Shown here piece after piece: positions 1 to 7,273 of a stretch of 21,078 bases of DNA; the first letter of the stretch is position 1, and each line of letters begins with the position of its first letter. A program made the translations under genes and the position numbers. Origin of the DNA: an uncultured Marvinbryantia sp. Its GTDB lineage: Bacteria; Bacillota; Clostridia; Lachnospirales; Lachnospiraceae. The stretch is taken from assembly GCA_934373455.1 (NCBI GenBank), contig CAKRON010000040.1:1-21078 (forward strand). The letters are read 5' to 3'. A model generated the notes under the pieces. The model worked only from the letters and a program-made list of their open reading frames with translations. It was not told the origin of the DNA and did no database searches.

Positions 1-394
1 AGGTATCACTATTTTGTGTTCCACCTCCAAGTTTTAGATATCTTCTTAGCTGGGAACGTACTCTGGCCGTCACCTCCAACGGATGAAATGGCTTTGTAAT
101 ATAATCATCTGCTCCTACATTTAAACCCAGAATTTTATCTGCATCTTCGCTTTTGGCAGTCAGTAAAATAATTGGAATATTGCTTTTTTCCCGTATCTTC
201 GTCATGGCTGTGATGCCGTCCATCTGTGGCATCATAATATCCATCAAAATCAAATGGATCTCTGTGTGCTCTAATAACTCTACTGCTTCTTTTCCATTGT
301 AAGCTTCATATATCTGATAATCCGGATCAGATAAATAAATTTTTAGTGCGTTCACAATATCCTTTTCATCATCACAAATCAAAATATTCGGCAT
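1..394 (-). CDS. OmpR/PhoB-family response regulator, N-terminal part (cut by window edge)
   Basis: Reading the minus strand from an ATG at 394 gives a receiver domain beginning MPNILICDDEKDIV and running without a stop to base 1, so only about 131 N-terminal residues are visible. The acidic pair DDE near residue 9, the phosphoacceptor region LILMDIMMPQMDG, the conserved Thr in IILLTAK and the Lys in DDYITKPF are all present. The visible end (EVTARVRSQLRRYLKLG) is the usual linker leading to a winged-helix DNA-binding domain, which would lie outside the window. The start is supported by a GGGGAGG ribosome site a few bases upstream. The partner kinase is probably just outside the window on the same strand. 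The gene follows the ZIP transporter by 90 bp on the same strand, but it has its own possible promoter. Its target genes cannot be inferred. Confidence 0.93.
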   Translation of the reverse strand, partial: MPNILICDDEKDIVNALKIYLSDPDYQIYEAYNGKEAVELLEHTEIHLILMDIMMPQMDGITAMTKIREKSNIPIILLTAKSEDADKILGLNVGADDYITKPFHPLEVTARVRSQLRRYLKLGGGTQNSDT

Positions 395-419
395 AAAAAT
401 TCCTCCCCTTTTTCTCATG

Positions 420-439
420 CACCTATTGTACTACAGGTG
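420..439 (-). promoter_or_regulatory. possible promoter -10 inside an inverted repeat, upstream of the response regulator
   Basis: On the minus strand a TACAAT -10-like hexamer (425-430) sits between the arms CACCT and AGGTG (420-424 and 435-439), about 30 bases before the response-regulator start. No convincing -35 hexamer lies 16-18 bases upstream, so either the promoter needs an activator or the match is chance. Autoregulation through the inverted repeat is possible but is only an inference. Confidence 0.3.
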
Positions 440-484
440 TTGGTTAAGAAGAAAGTAGGGGAGGGATTAATATTTGATGAAGAT

Positions 485-1261
485 TTATCCTAACGCTACG
501 TCCAGAATCATCATAACGCTGAATCCGACTGCAAAAAAGATTGTGCCCAGATTGGAGTGATCTCCCTGGGACATTTCCGGGATGAGTTCTTCTACCACGA
601 CGTAGAGCATTGCACCGGCCGCAAAGCTAAGCAAATAGGGTAAAATCGGAACAATGAAGCCGGATGCCAGAATAGTCAGTACCGCACCTATCGGTTCTAC
701 GATACCTGAGAGCACGCCTCCGACAAAAGCTTTTGATTTTTTCATCCCCTCTGCTCGCAGCGGCATAGAGATAATGGCACCTTCCGGGAAATTCTGAATC
801 GCAATTCCCAGAGATAATGCCAGTGCTCCCGCTGCTGTAATTCCGCTGTTTCCCAGACGATAGCCGGCATACACTACACCGACTGCCATTCCTTCCGGAA
901 TATTATGAAGCGTTACTGCCAGAATCATCATTGTAGTCCTCTGCAAATTGCTTCCGGGTCCTTCTGCTTTCTCACTATTCTGATGCAAATGCGGAACAGC
1001 CCTATCCAGTAACAACAAAAAAACTATCCCACTCCAGAAGCCAACTGCTGCCGGGATAAACTGCCAGGTTCCCATAGATATCGACTGTTCCAGTGCCGGA
1101 ATCAAAAGGCTCCAGATGGATGCCGCCACCATGACTCCAGACGCAAATCCAGTCAGCGAACGCTGTACCAAATCACTTAAGCTGTGTTTCATAAAGAATA
1201 CACAGGCTGCTCCAAGGGATGTGCCAAGGAACGGAATCAGAATTCCATATAATGTTTCCAT
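485..1261 (-). CDS. ZIP-family divalent metal transporter
   Basis: Integral membrane protein of 258 residues with about eight hydrophobic segments, the normal size of a bacterial ZIP (ZupT/GufA type) transporter. It carries the family's metal-site motifs HNIPEG (about 119-124, TM4) and QNFPEG (about 156-161, TM5), and a Glu in GIVEPIG (about 189). A His/acid-containing loop (HLHQNSEKAEG) joins TM3 and TM4. ZIP proteins move Zn2+ and often Fe2+ or Mn2+ into the cytoplasm; the exact metal cannot be read from the sequence. I chose the ATG at 1261 rather than the in-frame ATG at 1282 because AGGAG lies 7 bases before it, inside the longer version. A near-consensus promoter lies directly upstream with an inverted repeat in its spacer, which suggests metal-responsive repression. 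Confidence 0.9.
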   Translation of the reverse strand: METLYGILIPFLGTSLGAACVFFMKHSLSDLVQRSLTGFASGVMVAASIWSLLIPALEQSISMGTWQFIPAAVGFWSGIVFLLLLDRAVPHLHQNSEKAEGPGSNLQRTTMMILAVTLHNIPEGMAVGVVYAGYRLGNSGITAAGALALSLGIAIQNFPEGAIISMPLRAEGMKKSKAFVGGVLSGIVEPIGAVLTILASGFIVPILPYLLSFAAGAMLYVVVEELIPEMSQGDHSNLGTIFFAVGFSVMMILDVALG

Positions 1262-1302
1262 ATCTTCACTCCTGTTATTCATTCATATTATAAGTCGCTT
1301 TT

Positions 1303-1331
1303 ATTGTAAGTTAGTTAGTTCTAACTGTCAA
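1303..1331 (-). promoter_or_regulatory. sigma-A type promoter of the ZIP transporter
   Basis: The minus strand has a perfect -35 TTGACA (1326-1331), a 17-base spacer and the -10 TACAAT (1303-1308). Transcription would start near 1296, leaving a leader of about 35 bases before the chosen start codon at 1261. This is one of the best promoter matches in the window and shows that the hairpin block further upstream is not part of the ZIP leader. Confidence 0.75.
1313..1326. promoter_or_regulatory. inverted repeat in promoter spacer, likely operator
   Basis: AGTTAG and CTAACT form a 6-bp inverted repeat with a 2-base centre, lying almost entirely between the -35 and -10 of the ZIP promoter. A protein bound here would block RNA polymerase. 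The arms resemble the GTTAG/CTAAC core of DtxR/IdeR-type boxes and the TTAAC/GTTAA arms of AdcR/ZitR zinc boxes, but the centre spacing matches neither exactly. Binding by a metal regulator is an inference from location and the target gene. Confidence 0.5.
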
Positions 1332-1357
1332 CTGTTTCCTGTTTATGTTTCGCATTT

Positions 1358-1535
1358 TATATCAGATGTGAAATGACTCCCACCTCTGTAGGTGGCGAGC
1401 AACAAATCAGTATCAGTGGTGGGAGTCAATCCCCCATCTGATATAGCCTCCGGCAGGATTGCAGAGATGCGCAGAAGAAATATGTCATGCATTGCATGAC
1501 GCGCATCTCGCAGCAAGAATGCTGAGGCATTCTTG
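1358..1535. repeat. block of nested hairpins, possible palindromic mobile repeat or structured RNA
   Basis: Within the gene-free stretch 1262-1571 there are several perfect stems. An outer 11-bp stem (1358-1368 with 1435-1445, ATCAGATG/CATCTGAT) encloses an inner 11-bp stem (1374-1384 with 1418-1428, GACTCCCAC/GTGGGAGTC). The same left arm can pair instead with a local 6-bp partner (1380-1385 with 1390-1395). Next come a 9-bp stem (1464-1472 with 1501-1509, GATGCGC) enclosing a near-palindrome (1484-1500, GTCATGCA/TGCATGAC), and a 9-bp hairpin with a TGAG loop (1514-1522 with 1527-1535). No convincing reading frame covers the block. It lies between the end of dinB and the ZIP promoter. It could be a non-autonomous palindromic element of the IS200/IS605-derived kind, or a small RNA; neither is proven. 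Confidence 0.65.
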
Positions 1536-1571
1536 AATTATTTATATGCAAGACAAGAAAAAAAGCCACTT

Positions 1572-2786
1572 TTACACGTCCCTAATGGTTTTTTTGCCTG
1601 ACATTTTCATGGTGCTGGCACGGCTGATCTTATCATTGCCAAATTTCTTTCGGATATTGTCCATAGCTTCATCCAGCTTCTTCTGTTGTTCTCGTTTCTT
1701 AGGATCTTCAAACAGAGACATCTGTTCAAAACTATCCTCTGTCAATCCTGTCAGAGCAACTCCTATCAGCCGCAAAGGCTGACCTTCCCAGGATTCCTGA
1801 AACAGCTTTCTGACATTCTGATAAATTTCATTGGTCACATCGGTTGGGTTATCCAGCTTGCGCTGATGAGACTTGTTCTTAAATTCCAGAGTTCGAAAAG
1901 ATACTGCCACGCAGTTACACTTTTTTCCTTCTCTTCGCATTCTCGCTGCTACAATATCACACTGACTAAGCAAAATCGGAAAAATCTGCTCGTAGGAAAC
2001 AATATCTTCGTCAAAGGTAGTCTCTACACTGATACCTTTTGCCTCCTCCCTTTGTGCTTTTACCGGAGAATCGTCGATGCCATTTGCAGACAAATATAGT
2101 TGATGTCCGGTTCTTTCCCCCAGTAAAATCTGAATCTCTTTTTCATTGGCTCTTGCCAGATCTCCGATCGTGCGAATACCATTTTGTATCAATTTCTTTT
2201 CTGATGCTTTTCCGAGAAACAACAGATCTCTTACCGGCAGCGGCCACATCTTTTGTGGGACTTCTTCCGGATATAAAGTATGTACTTTATTCGGCTTTTC
2301 AAAATCAGATGCCATCTTCGCCAGAAGCTTATTCGTAGAAATCCCTACATTTACCGTAAATCCAAGTTCCCGGTAAATTCGATCTTTGATTTCACAGGCT
2401 GTCTCTGCCGGATTTGGATAAATCTGCCCGGTTCCGGTCATATCCAAAAAGACTTCATCAATAGAAAACGACTCCATAACCGGCGCATACGATGCGCAGA
2501 TCCTTTTAAATGCTTTGGAACATTTATTATATAGCGCAAAATCAGATGGAACACAGACCAGATTCGGGCACTTCTGCAGTGCCAGCCCCATAGGTTCTCC
2601 TGTCTGAACGCCATACTTCTTCGCCGGTATGGACTTGGCAACTACGATCCCTGTTCTCTTCTTTGGGTCGCCGCCAATACAGGATGGAATCTCCCGCAAA
2701 TCCGGCAGCCCCTGCTTTACTCTCTTTGCCGCTTCCCAGGAAAGGAAAGCACTGTTTACATCTATGTGAAAAATCAAACGCTGCAT
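1572..2786 (-). CDS. dinB: Y-family DNA polymerase IV (translesion synthesis)
   Basis: A 404-residue Y-family polymerase that copies damaged templates with low fidelity. The palm metal ligands are visible: Asp9 in HIDVNSAF, and Asp110-Glu111 in SFSIDEVFLDMTG. Phe14 is in the steric-gate position that excludes ribonucleotides. The helix-hairpin-helix region (about 190-225, LFLGKASEKKL to TIGDLA) and the little-finger domain follow. QMSLF at 355-359 is a good match to the beta-clamp binding motif, followed by a basic tail of about 45 residues. The first motif has VNSAF rather than the VDMDCFF of E. coli DinB, a variant I associate with a Gram-positive subgroup. An AGGAG site precedes the ATG at 2786. 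I see no LexA box in the upstream region, so SOS control is not evident. Confidence 0.93.
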   Translation of the reverse strand: MQRLIFHIDVNSAFLSWEAAKRVKQGLPDLREIPSCIGGDPKKRTGIVVAKSIPAKKYGVQTGEPMGLALQKCPNLVCVPSDFALYNKCSKAFKRICASYAPVMESFSIDEVFLDMTGTGQIYPNPAETACEIKDRIYRELGFTVNVGISTNKLLAKMASDFEKPNKVHTLYPEEVPQKMWPLPVRDLLFLGKASEKKLIQNGIRTIGDLARANEKEIQILLGERTGHQLYLSANGIDDSPVKAQREEAKGISVETTFDEDIVSYEQIFPILLSQCDIVAARMRREGKKCNCVAVSFRTLEFKNKSHQRKLDNPTDVTNEIYQNVRKLFQESWEGQPLRLIGVALTGLTEDSFEQMSLFEDPKKREQQKKLDEAMDNIRKKFGNDKISRASTMKMSGKKTIRDV

Positions 2787-2822
2787 TTCTTCATCTCCTG
2801 CCTTTGCTGCAATGTTTCATAT

Positions 2823-2851
2823 ATTATAATCAGCATCTTCTTATAATACAA
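2823..2851 (-). promoter_or_regulatory. putative promoter of dinB
   Basis: The minus strand has a perfect -10 TATAAT (2823-2828) and, 17 bases upstream, a weak -35 TTGTAT (2846-2851). The leader before the dinB ATG would be about 30 bases. The surrounding 2787-2978 gap is AT-rich and serves the two divergent genes. Confidence 0.5.
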
Positions 2852-2939
2852 CAGAATCACATAATTTTTAATAATTGTATGATTTTTTGTTATCACGCAC
2901 CTATATTGGGAATAGTACTCTCTCATCTGACATAAACAG

Positions 2940-2968
2940 TTTACTTTTTCACAGAAATGTATTAAAAT
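2940..2968 (+). promoter_or_regulatory. promoter of pfp
   Basis: TTTACT (2940-2945), a 17-base spacer and TAAAAT (2963-2968) on the plus strand, giving a start near 2975 and a leader of about 37 bases before the ATG at 3012. The spacing is ideal and both hexamers are close to consensus, in keeping with a highly expressed glycolytic gene. Confidence 0.65.
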
Positions 2969-3011
2969 CTAACTGTATGTGAAAAAATACATAAAAAAGG
3001 AGATTGAAAAA

Positions 3012-4673
3012 ATGAATATTTCACCGTTGCAAAAAGCAAGATACGAGTATTCCCCAAAGCTTCCTGGAATGCTCAGACATGGTATTGCTGATATCTGTGT
3101 AAAAGAAGGCGAAGCAACTGCAAGCGTAGCTGATCAGGATAAGATCAAAGCTCTTTTCCCAAATACTTATGGAAAACCAGAAATCACTTTTGAAAAAGGA
3201 CAGAACACTTCTGCTTCTAAAAAACAGGTAGTTGGTGTTATTCTTTCCGGTGGACAGGCTCCAGGTGGACACAATGTTGTATGTGGTCTGTACGATGCAT
3301 TAAAAGCTACTAATCCAGAAAATGTACTTTACGGATTCAAAGGCGGTCCAAGCGGATTAATTGAAGATAAATATCTGATTTTTGATGATGAATATATTAA
3401 TGAATTCCGCAATACCGGTGGTTTTGATATTATCGGTTCCGGAAGAACTAAACTGGAAACAGAAGAACAGTTTGCTGTTGCATCTGAAGTATGCAAAAAA
3501 CATGGTATCACAGCTATCGTTATCATCGGTGGTGATGACTCTAATACAAACGCTGCTGTTCTGGCTGAATACTTTGCAGCTCACAATACAGGCGTTCAGG
3601 TAATCGGATGCCCTAAGACTATCGATGGCGACTTAAAGAACGAAGATATTGAATGCTCTTTTGGTTTTGATACCGCTACCAAGACTTATAGTGAATTGAT
3701 CGGAAATATCGAAAGAGACTGCAACTCCGCTAAGAAATACTGGCACTTCATCAAAGTTATGGGTCGTTCCGCTTCCCATGTTGCTCTGGAATGTGCACTG
3801 AAGACTCAGCCAAATATCTGTCTGATCTCTGAAGAAGTAGCTGAAAAGAAGATGTCCCTGTCTCAGATCGCTGATTATATCGCTGATTCCGTTGCAGAAA
3901 GATCTGCAAACGGCATGAACTTCGGTGTTGCTATTATCCCTGAAGGTGTTGTTGAATTCGTTCCGGAATTCTCCGTACTGATTCAGGAAATCAATGAACT
4001 TCTTGCCGGAAGCAAAGCTGATGAATTCAATGCACTGCCTACATGGGCTGACAAATATACATTCATCGAAAAAGGTCTGACAAAAGAATCCATGGCTGTA
4101 TTTGCTATCCTTCCAGAAGCAATTCAGCAGCAGTTATTCCTGGAAAGAGACCCACACGGAAACGTACAGGTATCTCTGATTGAATCTGAAAAGCTGTTCT
4201 CCGCTCTGGTAAAAGACAAACTGGAAGCAAGAAGAACTGCAGGTACATACAGTGGCAAATTCAGCCCACTTCATCATTTCCTTGGATACGAAGGAAGATG
4301 TGCATTCCCATCTAACTTCGATGCAGACTACTGCTACTCTCTTGGATACAATGCATTCATGCTGATCCAGTATGGTTATAACGGATACCTTTCCAAAGTA
4401 TCTAACCTGTCTGCACCAGCCAGCGAATGGATTGCAGGTGGTATGCCGATCACCAAGATGATGAACATGGAAAGAAGACATGGTGAAGATAAACCGGTTA
4501 TCAGAAAAGCTCTGGTTGAACTGGACGGCGCACCATTCAAGTTCTTTGAAGCTCACCGTGAAGAATGGGCTAAAAATACCTGCTTCGTATATCCTGGCGC
4601 AATCCAGTATTACGGACCAACAGAAGTGTGTGATATAACTACTGTTACACTGGCTCTGGAACACCAGAAATAA
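3012..4673 (+). CDS. pfp: diphosphate--fructose-6-phosphate 1-phosphotransferase (PPi-dependent phosphofructokinase)
   Basis: Cytoplasmic glycolytic enzyme that phosphorylates fructose 6-phosphate with pyrophosphate instead of ATP, reversibly. The length of 553 residues fits the long PPi-PFK group found in plants, spirochaetes and many Clostridia. Visible motifs: GGQAPGGHN (80-88) at the phosphoryl-donor site; GGDDSNTNA (173-181), where the second Asp replaces the Gly of ATP-dependent enzymes (GGDGS) and marks PPi use; [10 protein letters not shown] (201-210), with the catalytic TIDGD and the Lys typical of PPi enzymes; and [11 protein letters not shown] for fructose 6-phosphate binding. I chose the ATG at 3012 because AAGGAG lies 9 bases upstream; a GTG at 2979 would place that site inside the gene. 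Codon use is strongly biased, suggesting high expression. A strong hairpin follows the stop. Confidence 0.95.
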   Translation: MNISPLQKARYEYSPKLPGMLRHGIADICVKEGEATASVADQDKIKALFPNTYGKPEITFEKGQNTSASKKQVVGVILSGGQAPGGHNVVCGLYDALKATNPENVLYGFKGGPSGLIEDKYLIFDDEYINEFRNTGGFDIIGSGRTKLETEEQFAVASEVCKKHGITAIVIIGGDDSNTNAAVLAEYFAAHNTGVQVIGCPKTIDGDLKNEDIECSFGFDTATKTYSELIGNIERDCNSAKKYWHFIKVMGRSASHVALECALKTQPNICLISEEVAEKKMSLSQIADYIADSVAERSANGMNFGVAIIPEGVVEFVPEFSVLIQEINELLAGSKADEFNALPTWADKYTFIEKGLTKESMAVFAILPEAIQQQLFLERDPHGNVQVSLIESEKLFSALVKDKLEARRTAGTYSGKFSPLHHFLGYEGRCAFPSNFDADYCYSLGYNAFMLIQYGYNGYLSKVSNLSAPASEWIAGGMPITKMMNMERRHGEDKPVIRKALVELDGAPFKFFEAHREEWAKNTCFVYPGAIQYYGPTEVCDITTVTLALEHQK

Positions 4674-4676
4674 ATC

Positions 4677-4705
4677 TAATGGGGCTGTCTCAAACAGCCC
4701 CATTA
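4677..4705. terminator. bidirectional terminator between convergent pfp and PPK2 genes
   Basis: A perfect 12-bp stem (4677-4688 with 4694-4705, GGGGCTGT/ACAGCCCC core) with a 5-base loop starts 3 bases after the pfp stop and ends 2 bases before the stop of the PPK2 gene. The T-rich flank is moderate on the minus strand (TTAGATTTATTT) and weak on the plus strand. Confidence 0.85.
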
Positions 4706-4707
4706 CT

Positions 4708-6174
4708 TTACAATGCCTTCTCAATTGCTTCGATCACAATCTTCAATGCTTTTATTCGTGCATATTTCTTATCATTTGACTCCAGTACATGCCATGGCGC
4801 ATATACCGTGTTCGTTTTTTTCAACATCTCATTGACAGCGACCTCATACAGATCCCATTTTTCTCTGTTGCGCCAGTCTTCGTCTGTGATCTTCCATTGT
4901 TTTTCAGGTGTATTCTGACGATCCTCAAAACGTGCAAGCTGTGTATCCTTATCAATCTGTACCCAGAATTTGATAATGACAGCACCCCAGTCTGCCAATT
5001 CTTTTTCAAATTCATTGATCTCATTATAAGCTCTCTGCCACTCATTTTCATTACAGAAACCTTCCAGACGCTCCACCATGACTCTGCCATACCAGGTACG
5101 GTCAAAAATTGCAATATGTCCGGTCTTTGGAAGACGATTACAAAATCTCCACAAATAATGTCTTGCCTTTTCATGTGGCTCCGGACTTGCAATCGGATGC
5201 ACCTCAAATCCTCTTGGATCAAGTGCTTCCGTGATTCTCTTTATATTTCCACCCTTACCTGCAGCATCCCATCCTTCGTATGCGATAATCACCGGGATCT
5301 TTTGTCTGTATAACTTATTATGCAGATCACTCAGTTTTGACTGAAGTTTTTTCAGTTCTTTTTTGTACTCTTCTTCTGAAATCTCTTTATCTAATGGAAT
5401 TTCACTTAACTTTGATATTTTTTCCAATGGAAAAACATTCTGTAAAAGCGGAACAGCAAGGTTACTGTTCTTCAACGCAGTCTCTATTCCACTGACCAGA
5501 GTTTCCATAACCTGCAATTCTGCCCACTTTCTGTTCTTCGCATCTATGATATACCATGGATCTGCAGCTGCATTTGTGTCATTTAAATATCTGTCAAATA
5601 CATGAAGGCATTTATCATAATGCTTATTCTGCCAGTCATCATTACGGCTGACACGCCATTCGGTATCCTTATCTGCTTTAAGAAGCTCTATTCTCTTCCT
5701 TTGTTCTTTTTGACTTATCTGAAAAAAGAATTTCATGACAAGATAACCATTATCTGTCAGCTGGCGTTCGAAACGTTTTACACTTTCTATTTTCTTCTTG
5801 TATTCTTTTTCTCCCAAATCGCAATGCAGGCAATCATTGACGATCTCATCCATCCAGCCGGAATCAAGAAATTCAAACTTTCCCTTCTCTGGGATTTTAA
5901 CAAAATAACGGTAAAAGAAAGGTTTCCGTCTTTCTTCTTCTGTTGGGGCATCCATTGTCGCCACTTTAAAGAAACGTGGGTCAATATTTTTTATCACTTT
6001 ACTGAGTACGCTGCCCTTTCCTGCTGTTCCCCACCCTTCAAACAGCACCAGCACCGGCAGTCCATGCTCTTTGATCTGCATCTGCAAAGTAGACAACTTT
6101 GATCTTGCGATCCTTAAACGTTCCTCGATTTCATCAGCTTCAGGTATTTGGGGTTTTATCCAATTTTCTAACAT
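4708..6174 (-). CDS. two-domain PPK2-family polyphosphate kinase, polyphosphate:AMP phosphotransferase type
   Basis: A 488-residue protein made of two tandem PPK2 domains, the layout of class II PPK2 enzymes (Pap), which transfer phosphate from polyphosphate to AMP giving ADP. The C-terminal domain has an intact Walker A (EGWDAAGKG, 300-308) and lid/Walker B motif (FDRTWYGR, 357-364). The N-terminal copy is degenerate: EGWGTAGKG (46-54) has lost the Asp, and the second motif reads LDSGWMDE around Asp104 without the Arg. The active site is therefore expected only in the C-terminal half, as reported for other two-domain members. I chose the ATG at 6174 because AGGAGG lies just upstream; the longer GTG start at 6195 would contain it. 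It is the last gene of a three-gene operon, 10 bases after the GGDEF gene. Class II AMP activity is inferred, since nucleotide preference cannot be read directly. Confidence 0.9.
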   Translation of the reverse strand: MLENWIKPQIPEADEIEERLRIARSKLSTLQMQIKEHGLPVLVLFEGWGTAGKGSVLSKVIKNIDPRFFKVATMDAPTEEERRKPFFYRYFVKIPEKGKFEFLDSGWMDEIVNDCLHCDLGEKEYKKKIESVKRFERQLTDNGYLVMKFFFQISQKEQRKRIELLKADKDTEWRVSRNDDWQNKHYDKCLHVFDRYLNDTNAAADPWYIIDAKNRKWAELQVMETLVSGIETALKNSNLAVPLLQNVFPLEKISKLSEIPLDKEISEEEYKKELKKLQSKLSDLHNKLYRQKIPVIIAYEGWDAAGKGGNIKRITEALDPRGFEVHPIASPEPHEKARHYLWRFCNRLPKTGHIAIFDRTWYGRVMVERLEGFCNENEWQRAYNEINEFEKELADWGAVIIKFWVQIDKDTQLARFEDRQNTPEKQWKITDEDWRNREKWDLYEVAVNEMLKKTNTVYAPWHVLESNDKKYARIKALKIVIEAIEKAL

Positions 6175-6184
6175 AAAGTACCTC

Positions 6185-7273
6185 CTATTCTGCACTGATA
6201 CGGTTTTTGTACATCTTTTTATATTGATACATATTACGGTCGGCCCGGTCTTTCACATCAACGATATTCTCCCCTGAAAACGTCGCCGAGCCTAAGGAAA
6301 CTGACGGTAAAAACTCCAATTTTTTTCTCTTTTCTTCCAGCTGCCGCAAAAATTCCTGTGTACATTCGGCTTCCTTTTTCTCATTTTTCATAAGTACACA
6401 AAACTCATCACCACCTATACGATAACAATATCCAAATCTTGCATAGGCTTTCTTGATACAGTCAGCAATCTCCGCAAGGCAGATGTCACCTTTTAGATGA
6501 CCGCAGCAATCATTGACCTGCTTAAAATCATTCACGTCAAACACAATAAGTACTCCGCTATTGTAGCGCGCCTCCACCGTGCGATTCAAATAACTGTTCT
6601 GATTCAAAAGACCGGTGAGCGCATCCAACTGACTCCACATCTCATTGCAGTAGATAAAATACAGCACAGAGAGCAGCGTAACACATAACCAGGTAACATG
6701 CAGTTCCGGCACGGTGACCTGAATAATCGTTTCCGCAGTCAGAAAAACAATCAGTGGATAAATAAGCTGTCTGCTGCGATTCTGAAACTCTCTCGACGTA
6801 ATAATCGTAACTACAGAAAGATACATGATTGCCGCAAAATACACTATCACATAAATATAAAAATGTGCTCCGCGTGAATATACATTATCCGCGCTCACAG
6901 AGAATACGATCCCGTATGGGATAGATAAAAAAAGAAAAATCAAATACAAAAGCTCACAGCCTATTACTACCTTAAATTCGCGTCTGAGTGCCATTTTTCT
7001 GTCCAACACATATGCAAAACAGATTGACACAGCCGGTGACAGACCGAATCCTAAATAATTCGCTGCAATATTGATCCATCGGTAACCTGACGCTGTATCA
7101 TTCACTACAAGTGTAACAACTTCCAATATTGAAATTCCTGCGATCAAAACAAACGCAAAGAAAAAACCGCGCTTTTGCTTTTTACTAAGTGATTCACTCA
7201 GCTTTGTGAGAATGCACATAAAGCTCAATACGAAAAGATCTATTGTTGTTAAGACATAAAAATACTCATTCAT
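6185..7273 (-). CDS. membrane-bound diguanylate cyclase (seven-helix sensor plus GGDEF domain)
   Basis: A 362-residue protein. Residues 1 to about 210 form roughly seven hydrophobic helices, a membrane sensor I cannot assign to a named family. It is followed by a complete GGDEF domain: DALTGLLNQ, the metal-binding FDVNDFKQVND, and the intact active-site loop GGDEF at 287-291. It should make cyclic di-GMP from two GTP at the inner face of the membrane. The RxxD inhibitory site expected five residues before GGDEF is absent (the sequence there is ARFG), so product feedback by that route is unlikely. The ATG at 7273 overlaps the stop of the preceding AraC-type gene as ATGA, which points to translational coupling; an in-frame ATG at 7288 is an alternative with no better ribosome site. 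The stop lies 10 bases before the PPK2 start. No EAL or PilZ protein is visible in the window. Confidence 0.88.
   Translation of the reverse strand: MNEYFYVLTTIDLFVLSFMCILTKLSESLSKKQKRGFFFAFVLIAGISILEVVTLVVNDTASGYRWINIAANYLGFGLSPAVSICFAYVLDRKMALRREFKVVIGCELLYLIFLFLSIPYGIVFSVSADNVYSRGAHFYIYVIVYFAAIMYLSVVTIITSREFQNRSRQLIYPLIVFLTAETIIQVTVPELHVTWLCVTLLSVLYFIYCNEMWSQLDALTGLLNQNSYLNRTVEARYNSGVLIVFDVNDFKQVNDCCGHLKGDICLAEIADCIKKAYARFGYCYRIGGDEFCVLMKNEKKEAECTQEFLRQLEEKRKKLEFLPSVSLGSATFSGENIVDVKDRADRNMYQYKKMYKNRISAE

Noticed and set aside
1116..1376. An 86-codon plus-strand frame over the start of the ZIP gene and its promoter
   Set aside because: It is antisense to conserved transmembrane segments and to a clear promoter, and it does not resemble a protein.
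1514..1535. Terminator for dinB at the 9-bp hairpin
   Set aside because: On the minus strand the stem is not followed by a T run, so intrinsic termination is unlikely; I keep it as part of the hairpin block.
2787..2978. LexA/SOS box between dinB and pfp
   Set aside because: No sequence close to the Gram-positive CGAAC-N4-GTTCG type box was found.
4134..4724. A 196-codon open frame antisense to the end of pfp
   Set aside because: It lies wholly over a strongly conserved gene with biased codons, crosses the terminator stem and has no protein-like domain pattern.
5602..6102. A 166-codon plus-strand frame inside the PPK2 gene
   Set aside because: It is the complement of conserved PPK2 motifs, rich in Phe, Cys and His from antisense codons, with no ribosome site.
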